A stretch of 64,000 nt of DNA from Morella rubra. Its lineage: Eukaryota > Streptophyta > Magnoliopsida > Fagales > Myricaceae. Under the pieces are notes generated by a model. That model had not been told where the DNA came from, made no database searches, and was given only the letters and a program-made list of their open reading frames with translations. The stretch's first letter is position 1; each line of letters begins with the position of its first letter. Where the stretch lies: positions 4,385,944 through 4,449,943 of the forward strand of contig CM025855.1 in assembly GCA_003952965.2 (NCBI GenBank), read 5' to 3'. The translations under genes were made by a program, and so were the position numbers. This document shows positions 13,940 to 24,538 of the stretch, in pieces.

Positions 13940-14140
13940 TTAAAAAAATTACACTTTGTACACTCTAACTACCACACAATCTATAATTGTACCCTAAATT
14001 ACCAAATTTGACATGGAGTTGCAAAGTGTACACCTATTGGTAGTTTGAGATGGAATGTGTTAAGTTTTGCAATTTATGATGTAAATTGCAAAATGAGTGG
14101 TAGTTAAGGGTATAGAGTATATTTTCCCTAGTCTTAATTT
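13940..14140. repeat. MITE remnant of the 'acactttg' family
   Basis: The left part carries ACACTTTGTACACTCTAACT and the right part GAGTGGTAGTTAAGGGTATA, degraded inverted counterparts. Similar sequences recur in this window at 28610, 30700, 39817, 41000, 45130 and 46850. No target duplication was identified for this copy. Confidence 0.4.
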
Positions 14141-14820
14141 CAACTTACACCAATTAATCTCTCTCTTTTTCTCTCCTCCTACTGTGGACAAATTTAAAAA
14201 TAAGCTTCATCCATATCAATGTTGGTACAGATTTGGGATCGAATATGATATTTAGTAATAGTCTTTCGGTCATGTTTACAAACTATTTTTTTAAAAAAAA
14301 ATGTTCTACGTTCTAAAATTTTCATTAAACTAAAAGTAGGACAAAATTTTAGCCATAAAATTTCATAAATATTTTTAAGTTTGACATTTTTATCTTTTAA
14401 CTATTGCTTGTATTTTGACAATATTATCCTCATTTTTTATTTCGAAATATTAAAAATTTCAATCATATCTATTCACAATCCCTCTCCATCAAATCATTTA
14501 TTTCTATTAAATAAACATAAAAAATTCAATTATCATCATCTCTCTCCTCACTTTTTCATCGTTCTCATGAAATTTTAAAAATTTCCAACATCTACTTAAA
14601 TATACTACAAAAAATTTATTACTTTTTCACAAACCCTAATAAAACTTTAATCTCCTTAAATTTTCACACCACATCCAAAATTTTTTATTTTTTATTTTTT
14701 GAAAAAAAAAATTCAGTTTACAAACATGACGTCCATTCAAAAAATGAGCATTAGGCAGAAAATGGACAATAAACAAATTCTAATTAACTTCACACCTAAA
14801 ATTTAAAAATAAAAAGAGAA

Positions 14821-14925
14821 GTTTTAGGACAGGGGAAATAAGTCGAAGCGACTGGACCGGTTTAGGCTCCAAAGTTGGACCGAGGGAGGCCCAGATTATA
14901 GACTCAGAGCGGAGTGGCTTCGTTC
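14821..14925 (+). repeat. 105-bp dispersed repeat, copy 1
   Basis: From GTTTTAGGACAGGGG to GTGGCTTCGTTC this segment matches 22068-22172, same strand and same length, with 9 mismatches (about 91 percent identity). The second copy lies about 300 bp upstream of the start codon of the 94-aa protein gene. The copy here precedes no recognisable gene on its strand. Confidence 0.85.
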
Positions 14926-16276
14926 ATTATCATCAAAGAGATTTTCCTTTAGGGCGAAAGATGAGTTTTTGACCTCTACACCAATAGTCATCTATGGAGT
15001 TTCATTTTTTTGCATCTTCTCTTAAAGACCATATGTTGAATTTGATAGGCCAAATAGATAGCCCAAGCTGAGGATTGTAGACGAATCACTACATTTCGAT
15101 GAATAATGTAATATCTCTTTGGGTTTATTGGTTTCTTCCTTTGTTTATGAGACAATTCATTTTCGGAATAGCAGCTTAGAGTTCATGCGCTTGGTCTGTT
15201 ATATATAGACTTGAGGCACACCAACTATTTTCCATGATTTTTATAGTTGACTATTAATTCGTAAAGAATGTTTTGGAAACTTAAGCAAGAACTTTAAAAG
15301 AAATTTAGATGCATTTTGAAGCTTGGACATTACATCTTCATTGATTAAGTATTCTTATTTTTTATTTCGGCCATACATTTGTATTATACAAATTTCTAGA
15401 ATAGGACATTGTCAAGAGATTCAAAGGGAAATTGCATATTTCCCCCAGCATATTTGTCAAACTTCATTGATCAAATATCATTGTCCCTATGTAAATTGGC
15501 CTTGGGACTCAACCTTTGTTTACAATTTGATAACTCTTCCATGCTTGGGGAGTAATGCTTTTGCAGGCCATCACACGTTCAAAGCACCACACGATTTGCG
15601 ATATGTAATTTCCAAGTTACCAAACTTGGTATGCACCTTCAACATACAATTAATATCGATAGTACGTAAAATGTGACCGTCAAGATTGTACCATGCACGT
15701 GTCTAATTTTGTTTTTTATTGATTTCCAACAGTGAAATCTTGGTATATATGGAGAATAATTAATTTTAAAACTTAGTTTTTATTGACTTACGTTTTAGCG
15801 TATGGAAACATGTTATGTGGCTTTTAGCAACTTTTTCACTCAATTAGTTTGTACCAATCCGGATGATTGCACCACAAAACCCTTTCAACGTTGGAAGCTC
15901 TTACATAATTACGTTCAGCAGCATAACTTATAACATATTATATATATATTGTGACCAATTATGCTTTGAGAGAGCAATTACTCTAAAATTATATATATAT
16001 ATCCATCAAAGGGATTTTTTATTATTATTATTGATGAACATAAAGTCACGGCGTAATTATTAAAAAAAGGCCTTAAGGAACTGTTGGTGGGTCACTAGAT
16101 ATCCCACTTTTTCTGATTTCCCTTTCAACAGTACAAATTCTTGTGTGCCAACTTCGTCTTTATTCCACAAACGAGCCACGAGTCAAATTATTCCATGTAA
16201 CCCGAAGGATACACTTTCATATATGCATATAATTATTAAGCACAACCAAGTTATAAAGGAGTACTTAGAGGCTTAA

Positions 16277-18154
16277 CTATTTGTGGAGCTCCATAACCCC
16301 AAAGCCACAAACACAGCAAACCAATCGGAACTTTGAAAATCCTGCACCTATTGCCAAGGCTTTGAACTCATTTTCTGCCCTCTCCCTTGCTCCAAACAGA
16401 CCAAACATGAGATTGTCGTAGTGGCAGATGAACTTACCCATGATGGTTGTGTCCGGAGCAGTAGACATAATTAAGTCTATTATAATTACCTTTCCGTTCG
16501 ACGGCAACGCTTTGTGGCAATTTCTCAATATTCTCAAGCAGTCCGCATCACTCCAATTGTGAAATACTTGCTGGTAATTTGATCCAAATTAAGTGACATT
16601 ATATCAAAAGCATTTAAAATTAAGTATAGTAGTTTAATTATCGCTACTGTGCGTAGCATTCATCCATTAAGTGTATGTCTAGGTTTAAGGCCCTAGCTAG
16701 CTGATGATCAAAGACGAAACCAGCTTAATTACCTTTACTAAAATGGCATCACGGCCTTTTGGGACATCTTCGAACATATTTCCATCAACATGCTCTATGC
16801 CTGCATCGAAACCATTACTGATCAATATCCAAGCCGAATATGACCATTTTTTCACAAATATGTTTTTTCTGCATGAGCGATCGATATTCGAGGAACGTCG
16901 TTTTATAAGTTAAAGAGGATATGACGCGAACCTTTATAAGGTTGGGCATGACGTATTACGTCGGCCAAATCAAGGTTAACGCCGCCCTTAATGGAAGGGT
17001 ACTTGGACATGATCAAGTGCAGCATGGCTCCGTTTCCACCACCCACATCAACCAGTGATGATAGGCCCTCGAAACCATGGTATGTATTGAGAATTTGCTT
17101 CATGAAAAAGGTGGAGTGCTCACTCATTCCGCTATTGTACGCCTCTCCGAACCTTGGATCTTTTTCTCTGTGCTTGAAGATGGACACTCCATTGGCTTTT
17201 TCGAATGGATAGCCACCTTCAAGCACCGCATCTTTGAAGTGGAATCTGACGAGGGCCAAAGAACATTTGAAAAAAATAAACAGACTCCGGAGCACGATAT
17301 GGATCATATAACTTGAATTTAAGACTCGTAATCTAGCATTAGCAAGTAAAGTCAATTGTAAAATCCCGTTTTATTTTTCAGAAAACGAAGGAAACCAATT
17401 AATGCGCGATCTCCCTCTCCCATGTAGTCCAAAACTTTCCAGCAATTAGCTTTCTCGTTTGTGCTTCTCTCCTTCTCTCTCCAACTCAAGCCTTTTCTCA
17501 TCATCCCTCACGCCATTTCCTTCCGTAAATAATCTTGGATCATCTTTCTACTCTTCGTTTCCTTCACTTTCTATTACTTTTTCTTAATGTTAGGTCCCAG
17601 TTACACTACGTTATTGGAGCATTTAACTTGGATCGATCATTCAGCGAATCGATCTTATCCTAGAATATTGGAAATTGGAAAGAACTTTATGAGGTATCAA
17701 ATATTTGCTGTCAATTATATATATACCTCATATCCATGATAGCCCGATGGCTAGTAAGGAGTGCAAAAGTAGAAAGCGACCCTGTTTCCGTATTTTTCAG
17801 ATAAAATTTTCCAGCGGGTGCAAGACCATAACGTCTTTGAACTCTGTCATCCTCGAGAGTCTCCACAGAGCAAGTGAGAAGAGAATAGCTACAGAGCAAA
17901 TACAGCATGCGGTCTAACAAGTGAGGCGCATCAGGATTGGAAGTAGGAAGGTGAGAAGTGATGGCATGGGATGAGAGTTGCATATTGGGGCCTGCTTTGT
18001 GTATGATCTCAAGCACATTGAGTTCTACGCAAGCATTCAAGACCATAGGCACAAGGAAAGAGCCGGATACCACAAAGTCGTGGATGATTGCTTCTTCCAC
18101 TTCGTTAAGGGTGCTGGCCATATGATCAGTAGTTTGCTTTCCCATAGAATCCAT
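16277..18154 (-). CDS. Caffeic-acid-type (class II plant) O-methyltransferase, 4 exons
   Basis: Exons on the minus strand: 17727-18154, 16932-17245, 16733-16800 and 16277-16570. GT-AG junctions in phases 2, 1 and 0 give 367 residues, the usual length for COMT-like enzymes that move a methyl group from SAM to a phenolic hydroxyl in the cytosol. The N-terminal dimerisation domain is residues 1-125. The SAM site has LVDVGGGNG in exon 2. Exon 4 opens with QVFHNWSDADC, where His274 aligns with the catalytic base of alfalfa COMT (His269). Glu333 aligns with COMT Glu329, but the position of Glu297 is Asp302, the usual HDW is HNW, and one residue is missing just before Glu333. The fold and SAM site look intact; the substrate cannot be told and may be non-lignin. 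The start is the first ATG, about 40 bp below a TATA box. Confidence 0.92.
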
Positions 18155-18192
18155 TTTTTCGTTTGGTATATTTTTTGTGACACAAGATCATC

Positions 18193-18200
18193 TATTTATA
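18193..18200 (-). promoter_or_regulatory. TATA box of the O-methyltransferase gene
   Basis: On the minus strand TATAAATA lies about 40 bp upstream of the ATG at 18154. The spacing implies a very short 5' UTR. It is a consensus match with suitable position; transcription start not shown. Confidence 0.6.
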
Positions 18201-18204
18201 AGGG

Positions 18205-19062
18205 AACCACTCGTAGGTTCATCTACTACAGAAACTAGTGATCTTTTAAGTCCGAAACCTTTAGGTTTGGTGATTTATGAGATGCTTATTATGTCCTATA
18301 TATATACTTGGGTTAATATACTAATAGGGTCAAATTAATTTTCCTCTATTTTTTTTTCTCATGCATAAATTCGATACTGCAGCCAATGGCGGAGGGAGGG
18401 GGTACTGTAAAACCTCCCTCCTCCCTTGGGTCCTATTCAAAAATTTGTAATGTTCTTTAATAGATTTTTAAATTTCTATATTTAGTCCATATTATTATTG
18501 TTGTTGTTGTTGTTGTTGTTGTTTGAGGTTCTTGGTACCTTTGAAATAACCTATCGAATCACAATAATTTGAAAACGTCCAAACGCCTCCTACAGAAGAT
18601 CATATGGTTGTAAAGAGTTAATTAGCTAGCTAGGCTTAGATTTTGCCTAATGTCTAGTGTACGTAGGTGCTATTCCTATAAATTGTACCCGTCCGATAAG
18701 ACGAGACGAATTATTCTTTCCACATTAATTGTCTTCATTTTCCTAACTAGGAATGGTGCCGTACCTATCTAGGAGGGAGGTAGGATATATGCATATATGG
18801 GAAAACTTCCACTCTGATATATCTAAACAAGCTGGTCTTAATAATCAAGGCGTGCATTAGGTAATTAATTTGTTGTGTTCATGGCCAATGGCCTCTGTGT
18901 TTTTGGTTATTTGTTTTAGTTATATACTTACTTACCCAAACCTAACATGTTTAATTTGACTTGTTAGTACTCGAGCCACGCTCTAGGGTGTTGGGTCTAT
19001 TTGTAGCTTGCTGCTGTAGTGGGCAGCTAGATCATGCGTGCGCCGGCTCCAAAGAATACAAC
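18205..19062. other. Intergenic stretch upstream of the O-methyltransferase gene
   Basis: Contains a TTG/ATT microsatellite (about 18490-18523) and a short segment near 18385-18420 with AATGGCGGAGGGAGG that recalls the ends of plant hAT elements. No gene seen. Confidence 0.5.
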
Positions 19063-19127
19063 CAGCCACCCTACCTATGCCATCCACCCTACCTATGCCA
19101 TCCACCCTACCTATGCCATAGGTAGGG
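19063..19127. repeat. 18-bp tandem repeat followed by an inverted piece
   Basis: Three copies of an 18-bp unit, CATCCACCCTACCTATGC (first copy with one change), run from 19063 to 19116. CATAGGTAGGG follows at once, the inverse of part of the unit. The right end runs into CAGGGGTGG, which resembles a hAT terminus. Confidence 0.85.
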
Positions 19128-19961
19128 ACAGGGGTGGCTAGCGGTAACCGGAGCCGAATTTGGGATTCCGCTTCTTGTACCGCTAACCAGCAGACTGTCT
19201 AACTGGGTCTCGTTATCTGCTCCAGCTGAGACGAAGTTAGGAATTGATTATCGAGGGAGCTAACAGCGTTAAAAAAAATATTTTGGGAGGTCAAAAATAA
19301 TCCAGGCGGGAGCTTAGTTAGCTTGGGCCCAAATTCCGTAAGGATAATAGGGCCATTCCGCCTGTCTTTTAGGCCTTCAAATTCTCTTGACTTTATAGTG
19401 CCATTTTTACCTTTGTTTTTTCAATTTTTTTTTTCTAAATTTTAGCATGGATTTTTTTTTTTTTTGGGTGTAGTTTGGATCCCATTTTATGGCCTTTTTT
19501 TCCTTTCTAATTTCTTAATTATAGATGAGTGATCTGTCGTGATATCTCAAATTCTACTTGAAGTAGGAAAAGAAACATGATCAAATCCTACTATTCACCT
19601 TCCTTGGACAAACCTTGCAGAGGAATCCTTAGGTTTTTCGGGGAGTGGATTCTCACCAATGTTTGCATTACTCAAGCCAACATTCTCGCTTGCACTTCAT
19701 CCATTGCTGCTCACGCAGGTGCTTCCCTCTAAGGAGGAATGCTCCCCTACCGATGCCTTTTTACATCCCACAGTTTCGGTAGATCGCTTAGCTCCGTTTA
19801 TCTTCGATGCAAAAGCGCTTAATCAGTGAGCTATTACGCACTCTTTCAAGGGTGGCTACTTCTAGGCAAACCTTCTGATTGTCTCTGCACCCCTACCTCC
19901 TATATCATTGAGCGGTCATTTAGGGGCCTTAGCAGGTGATCCAGGTTGTTTCCCTCTCAAC
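19128..19961. repeat. Probable hAT left-end fragment and unassigned sequence
   Basis: CAGGGGTGGCTAGCGGTAACC at about 19129 resembles hAT termini with CGGT subterminal motifs, like the element at 569-988. A possible partner, GCACCCCTACC, lies near 19888, but the flanking 8-mers do not match, so the ends are not established. The rest, including a long T run near 19450, shows no gene. Confidence 0.4.
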
Positions 19962-19969
19962 AATGAAGT

Positions 19970-21687
19970 TAAGGGTGAGAATTTTATCCGGTTTAAACCG
20001 AAAATTTCAGTTTCAGTACTAGAATTCCAATACCGGTTCCGACCTATTCCGATACCAGAATTGGATCCCAAATATGAAAATTTTCGTTTACGGCATTTTT
20101 AAAAAAAAATTAATCCATGGCTGTTTTTTTTATAATTAAAAAAAAAAACCAGGTCACGCGAGAGGCTAATTTTTCAATCTCTCTTCTGTATGTGACAGAC
20201 TCCCAACCGACCAGCCCCCCACCCTCCAGCCTCCGTCACTCCTTCCCTCCCTCCCGAAATCTCTCTCTCCCTCTCTCTCTCTCGTGGGCAACGGGTTGCT
20301 GCCATCAGTTGAGTTTTGGACCTTTGGTGGTTGAATCTCTCACCAGCTCTCTCTCTTGAGGTGGGGTTTGTTAATTTTAGTTTTGTAAATGTTGTATTTA
20401 GTCTTTAAATTGCTTTAGGGTTTGTTAATTTTAATTTGTTGTATCTAACTTTGTTGGTTTATGTTTTATTTGGTCTCTCTTTTTGCCTTTCTCCATATTT
20501 TCTCCATGATCTTGCTTTGATCTACTCATCCTCTGTCATTTTTCTTTTGGATTGGTTCTGTGTTCATGTACCATATCAACCTTCGGAGACCATATATTGA
20601 AACCTGAGTGATTTAGCATCGAAGTTTTTAGGTCCATGCATTTTGCCTGAATTACTCCATGTTCTTATATGCCTATCTAGGTAGTGTTTGAATCTTGATC
20701 TTGTCTCTCAAATCATGTAAGAGAATGGTTGATCCTGGAATCTAGTTCACAAAAAAATTACAAAGGCTAACTGAGACTAATTTAGTTCACAAGTTTTGAG
20801 GACTTCACACCATCTCCTAAATCACCTGTCACCTAAAAGGCCATGGCAGAATAGGGAAGATAATAGTCAATGTATGTGTAGGTGATCAGTGCTTTAATTT
20901 TGGCCTATGAGATTTAGATGTCTGTATTTATGGCTTCCCACTTAGCAAATGTTTCCAATGCAGTCAACCGTGGGGATAGTGCAACAGATATTGCTACGCA
21001 ATTCAAGCTTATGAGAACCAAATCTTAACTGAGCTTTCTCCTTATTAATCTTTCTGCATTTACCAAATACCATCAAACTTTTAATTTTTAGCTTATTCCC
21101 CCCACCCCTTAAGAGCCAAGCAGCAGCAGAATCTGTTTTCTTTTCAGTACAATTTTGTTTTGCTAACTAATGGTTCACTAATATTGGTATTTGGTTTCAT
21201 CATGGTGTTGCAGGTAACGAAGCTGGCTTGGTGTCCATGATTAATTTAACAGTACATGTTCTAACTATATTTTCTCAATAAAAGAGTGACATGATCTTAA
21301 CTGTTGTTACTAGATTAATTTCAGCTGTTTTCAGTTCTCCTACCACAACTATGAAGCATTCCCAGTTTGAAGTGTAATATGTGGCTTTACTCCTCTCTCT
21401 TGTAGCTTTATTATTTTTGCTTGTTTTGGGAATGATATGCCTAAAAATGAGTATTTTGTTGTCTAATGAAACTGTATCACAAGGGGGAAAAAAAAGACTA
21501 TTTTTCGAACCCAAAATGCTTAAAAGGCAAACCAAAATTTGGGCCTTTAGGCCCACTAATAGAATCGGAATATCTCGATTTCATTTTCGAAATTTCCGGT
21601 TTCATTCCAAAATGGAACCGGAATGAATTTTTTGGTTCTGGTGAGTACCGAAACTGGAATTAGAATGACCTCAAGTACTCACCCTTA
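19970..21687. mobile_element. Non-autonomous hAT element, 1.7 kb
   Basis: The element has perfect 10-bp terminal inverted repeats, starting TAAGGGTGAG and ending CTCACCCTTA. The flanking 8-mers are AATGAAGT (19962-19969) and GATGAAGC (21688-21695), matching 6 of 8. Subterminal zones are rich in CCGG and GGAACCGG-like motifs. The interior has no transposase. It contains a CT-rich tract (about 20210-20360) and AT-rich DNA resembling host 5' leader and intron sequence, so it may carry captured host DNA. It lies about 0.8 kb upstream of the 94-aa protein gene. Confidence 0.8.
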
Positions 21688-22067
21688 GATGAAGCTTATC
21701 TCTCATCATCTCACTAGCCGACCCTGACCCTTATTATTTTGATGTCATATCTAGTATTCAAAGTTTGCCTCAATTTGGTGCCGCTCTCACAGCCTGCACT
21801 GAAACAGTGCTTTATCCCTAGATGTCCAGTCAACTGTGTTAGGATTTTACTAGGTTGAACTAGATTTTATAATAATCAAAAAAAATTTAAAAGTAACCAT
21901 AACTACTCATTTTAACGTCAAAAGCACTGCTAGTGCTTTTCTTAATCTTTTTATATATATATATATAAATTAGTGCTTTCCTTAATCGTTACATCTATCA
22001 TCCATACTTCACAATCTCTCCATAATCTCTCCATCAAATAAACATAAAAATAAAAATAAAAACGAAA

Positions 22068-22172
22068 GTTTTAGGACAGGGGAAATGAGTCGAAGCGACC
22101 GGACCGGTTCTGGCTCTAAAGTTGGACCGAGGGAGGCCCGGATTATAGATTCAGAGCGGACTGGCTTTGTTC
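22068..22172 (+). repeat. 105-bp dispersed repeat, copy 2 (upstream of 94-aa gene)
   Basis: Matches 14821-14925 at about 91 percent over 105 bp. It lies 299 bp upstream of the ATG at 22471 and could be part of the promoter or 5' UTR of that gene. Its GC content is well above that of its surroundings. Confidence 0.85.
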
Positions 22173-22470
22173 TTCTTCGGACGAGGGGTTTTGATCCGCC
22201 ACTTCAATCTTTTTTAATTCGCAGGTCCAAATAGGGTTTTTCTTTCCAAGGTTCACTTTTGTCTTTGATAGGTTTTAGGGTTTTGGGATATTACTTAATA
22301 ATTTCTCAACATTCTGCCTGCGTTTTACATTGACTTAAGTCTTCAATTATCCCAAAATTCAGAGTCAAAAGACGCACACATACGCACGCTTAGAGAAGGT
22401 CATCTGTATTTTACATTTTCGTGTTTGTTCTAAATCACAAGAAACAGTGAAACAGGTTGAAGAGCGAGAA

Positions 22471-23571
22471 ATGGGCGATCAAGAGACTGTCAAGCACCTT
22501 GAAGAGTGCTCAGTTTCCAAGTCAGTATCTTTTCGCCCTTTTTTGTTTTTCCTCTTTTTTCTTTATCTTCCGCTTCTATGAGACTATTTTTAGATTTTTC
22601 AGAACCCGAATGGTTAAATGTTTTAACGCATTTTGGCTATTCCGGTAATGGTTCAATGCTTTTTAGTTTTAGTTAACCACATTTTTGCTGCAGTTAAGAT
22701 TGTCTGTTGGCTTTTCACACAGCTCCGTGCTAATATCCCATAACTGAAGTTTTTTTTTTTTTTCTCTAAATATCCCATAACTGAAGTTGCTTCGCCATTT
22801 TTTTTTTCCTTTGTCGGTGGTGGGTTCGAACATACCATGGATGTTCTGGATGACTCTCAACTTATTGTACTGTATGCAGTGGTAACAAGTGAGCTGTACT
22901 ATGAATAAAAGTTTCAAAGTACAAGGATTGTGGGGTTGTTTTCAATAATTGTGTGGCAATGATGCAAAACAAATTTGAGTTATCTGTCCTTTCTAATCTA
23001 CATTATGCTTCATTCTGAATTGATTGAGTTCAATTTTCGTAATCTGCCATGTAATCAACATAATGATTTTGGGGAGTTAGATTCCTGCTTCTCATTTCAA
23101 TTGCTTCCCTTGTTTCATCCATCTCTAATATTGAAGCATCAGACAGACTGTAATATTGCAGACTATTTAATTCATGGCTACCTGCTCAACCTACTTTATA
23201 TCAGCTGTCAATCTTCGTCTTATAAGGTCACATCTTGAGTCTGTTTGTCATGGTTGTTGAAAATTCATTTTGTTTGTTTGTTTCAATTCTTTGTTAATGA
23301 AGTGTTTCTTCGCTTTACTGAAACTAATCTTTGCAGTGCACTGGGCACGTGGGTATTTTCAGTAGCAGGGGCATTGCTAGCAATTCCAGTCGGTATAAAG
23401 CGGAAATCCCTAGCACCTCTTGTGTTCTTTGGCACAACTGGTACAATGCTTGATATTATAATGGGAATCAGTGCCTGTGAAAGAGAACATGCGGAACGCC
23501 AAATGAAGCTATTAGAAGCTCAAAATTCTGCAGCTGACGCTTCTCTTAACGAGACAGGAGCAGAGTCTTAA
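22471..23571 (+). CDS. Two-exon gene for a 94-aa two-span membrane protein, family unknown
   Basis: Exon 1 is 22471-22520 and exon 2 is 23337-23571. The intron is 816 bp with a GTCAGT donor and TTTGCAG acceptor, phase 2. The protein opens MGDQETVKHLEECSVSNALG. Residues 18-37 (around TWVFSVAGALLAIPVGI) and 42-62 (around LAPLVFFGTTGTMLDIIMGI) are hydrophobic and separated by a basic KRKS loop, suggesting a hairpin in a membrane. Residues 64-80 form a charged helix (EREHAERQMKLLEAQ) and the last 14 residues are polar. I recall similar short plant proteins of unknown role but cannot name the family. The start is the only ATG fitting the exon 1 frame before the donor. An organellar or ER membrane location is possible but unproven. 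Confidence 0.75.
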
Positions 23572-24538
23572 TATCTAGCTCAGTGTTCCAATACCTCATG
23601 TTTAGCATCACCCAGTTTGTTCAACTTGCTTGGCTGTAGAAGAGATATACATCTGTGATAGCTCTTTGGTGAATTAGTCTCGCTTTTCCTTTGGTTGTTT
23701 TTTAAGTTCACTTGTTCATGGCTTCAAATGTCGCTTTAGAGTTGTTCGCAGTACAACTCCCAACTTGTGATCAGACGCAAAATAATTCTCAGACAATAAC
23801 ACATACATTATGTTCATATTTTGTCAATTTATGCGGAGTCACAGAGAGGGCGTGGTTTGTTAAACTGAAGTTTTGTTCCTGCTGGTGATTTCTTCTCATT
23901 TTATAAAAGATCTTTGAATAACTTCAGAACTGTTGCTGCTTTTCATCTTTTCTTTTCTCTTTTTTTTTTTTTAATTTTTTTTGTACTGTCCTGGATTGGT
24001 AAGTTGATCACACAGCACACACCCACCAGGTAGATCTCAAACCCTCGACCTCAGCACACACACATCAGTTGCAGTAACATGCTGGAGATCAACTCCGGGA
24101 AATAGGCTTGGGCAGAGTCGCGGATTGTTATATCGATAATAACTGAAGACAAGACGGCAATAGTTGTTCCCAACATCTGAGAGTAGCTTCATGAGAGTCA
24201 AAGCCAATTTACATTTGGCTCTCGGCTTAGGGTAGGGCTTGTGGTATCCATCTGTTGCTAAGAGTTTGGACTCAAGGGTAAGTTGCTTGCAAATTACTCA
24301 GTTGCAAACTGGGATCAAGTTAATGTGTTACACAAAACAACAGCCTTTGGTTTGAAGTATACTCTTATATGGGTTAAGGAGTAGCCAACCCATCCCTTTA
24401 TATGTTGATAGGTAAGAATGGCCAACGGAGATGCCCTGTCCGACATGTATTACATAAATGCGAAATTTTTTGAATAATTATACATATAATGATTGCAACA
24501 TCATTCCCCAAAATTTCAGGAATGAAATGTACATTTGA
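23572..24538. other. Intergenic region between convergent genes
   Basis: Lies between the stop of the 94-aa gene (+) and the stop of the OB-fold gene (-), so it should hold both 3' UTRs. A SINE-like piece is annotated separately. No gene seen. Confidence 0.55.
23955..24115 (-). mobile_element. SINE-like fragment
   Basis: On the minus strand GGGTTTGAGATCTACC resembles a Pol III B box, followed by GTGGGTGTGTGCTGTGTG and then an A-rich tail (a T-run on the plus strand at about 23958-23990). This is the layout of plant tRNA-derived SINEs. The A box is weak and no target duplication was found. Confidence 0.4.

Larger units (their letters stand above)
13447..16276. other. Intergenic region between the 150-aa gene and the O-methyltransferase gene
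   Basis: AT-rich sequence with no supported gene. It contains a MITE-like remnant (13940-14140), poly-T and poly-A runs, and a 105-bp segment duplicated at 22068-22172. Promoter elements for the minus-strand gene starting at 13446 should lie at its left end, but I see no convincing TATA box there. Confidence 0.6.

Noticed and set aside
15323-15676. 117-codon plus-strand open frame
   Set aside because: No family resemblance, sits in AT-rich spacer, and has no plausible exon neighbours.
18485-18523. Regular repeat array suggestive of a CRISPR-like pattern
   Set aside because: It is a simple ATT/TTG microsatellite without spacers.
19128-19900. Complete hAT element between CAGGGGTGG and GCACCCCTACC
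   Set aside because: The flanking 8-mers do not match, so the two ends cannot be assigned to one insertion.
20117-20359. Open frame rich in Ser, Pro and Leu
   Set aside because: It comes from a CT-rich low-complexity tract inside the hAT element.
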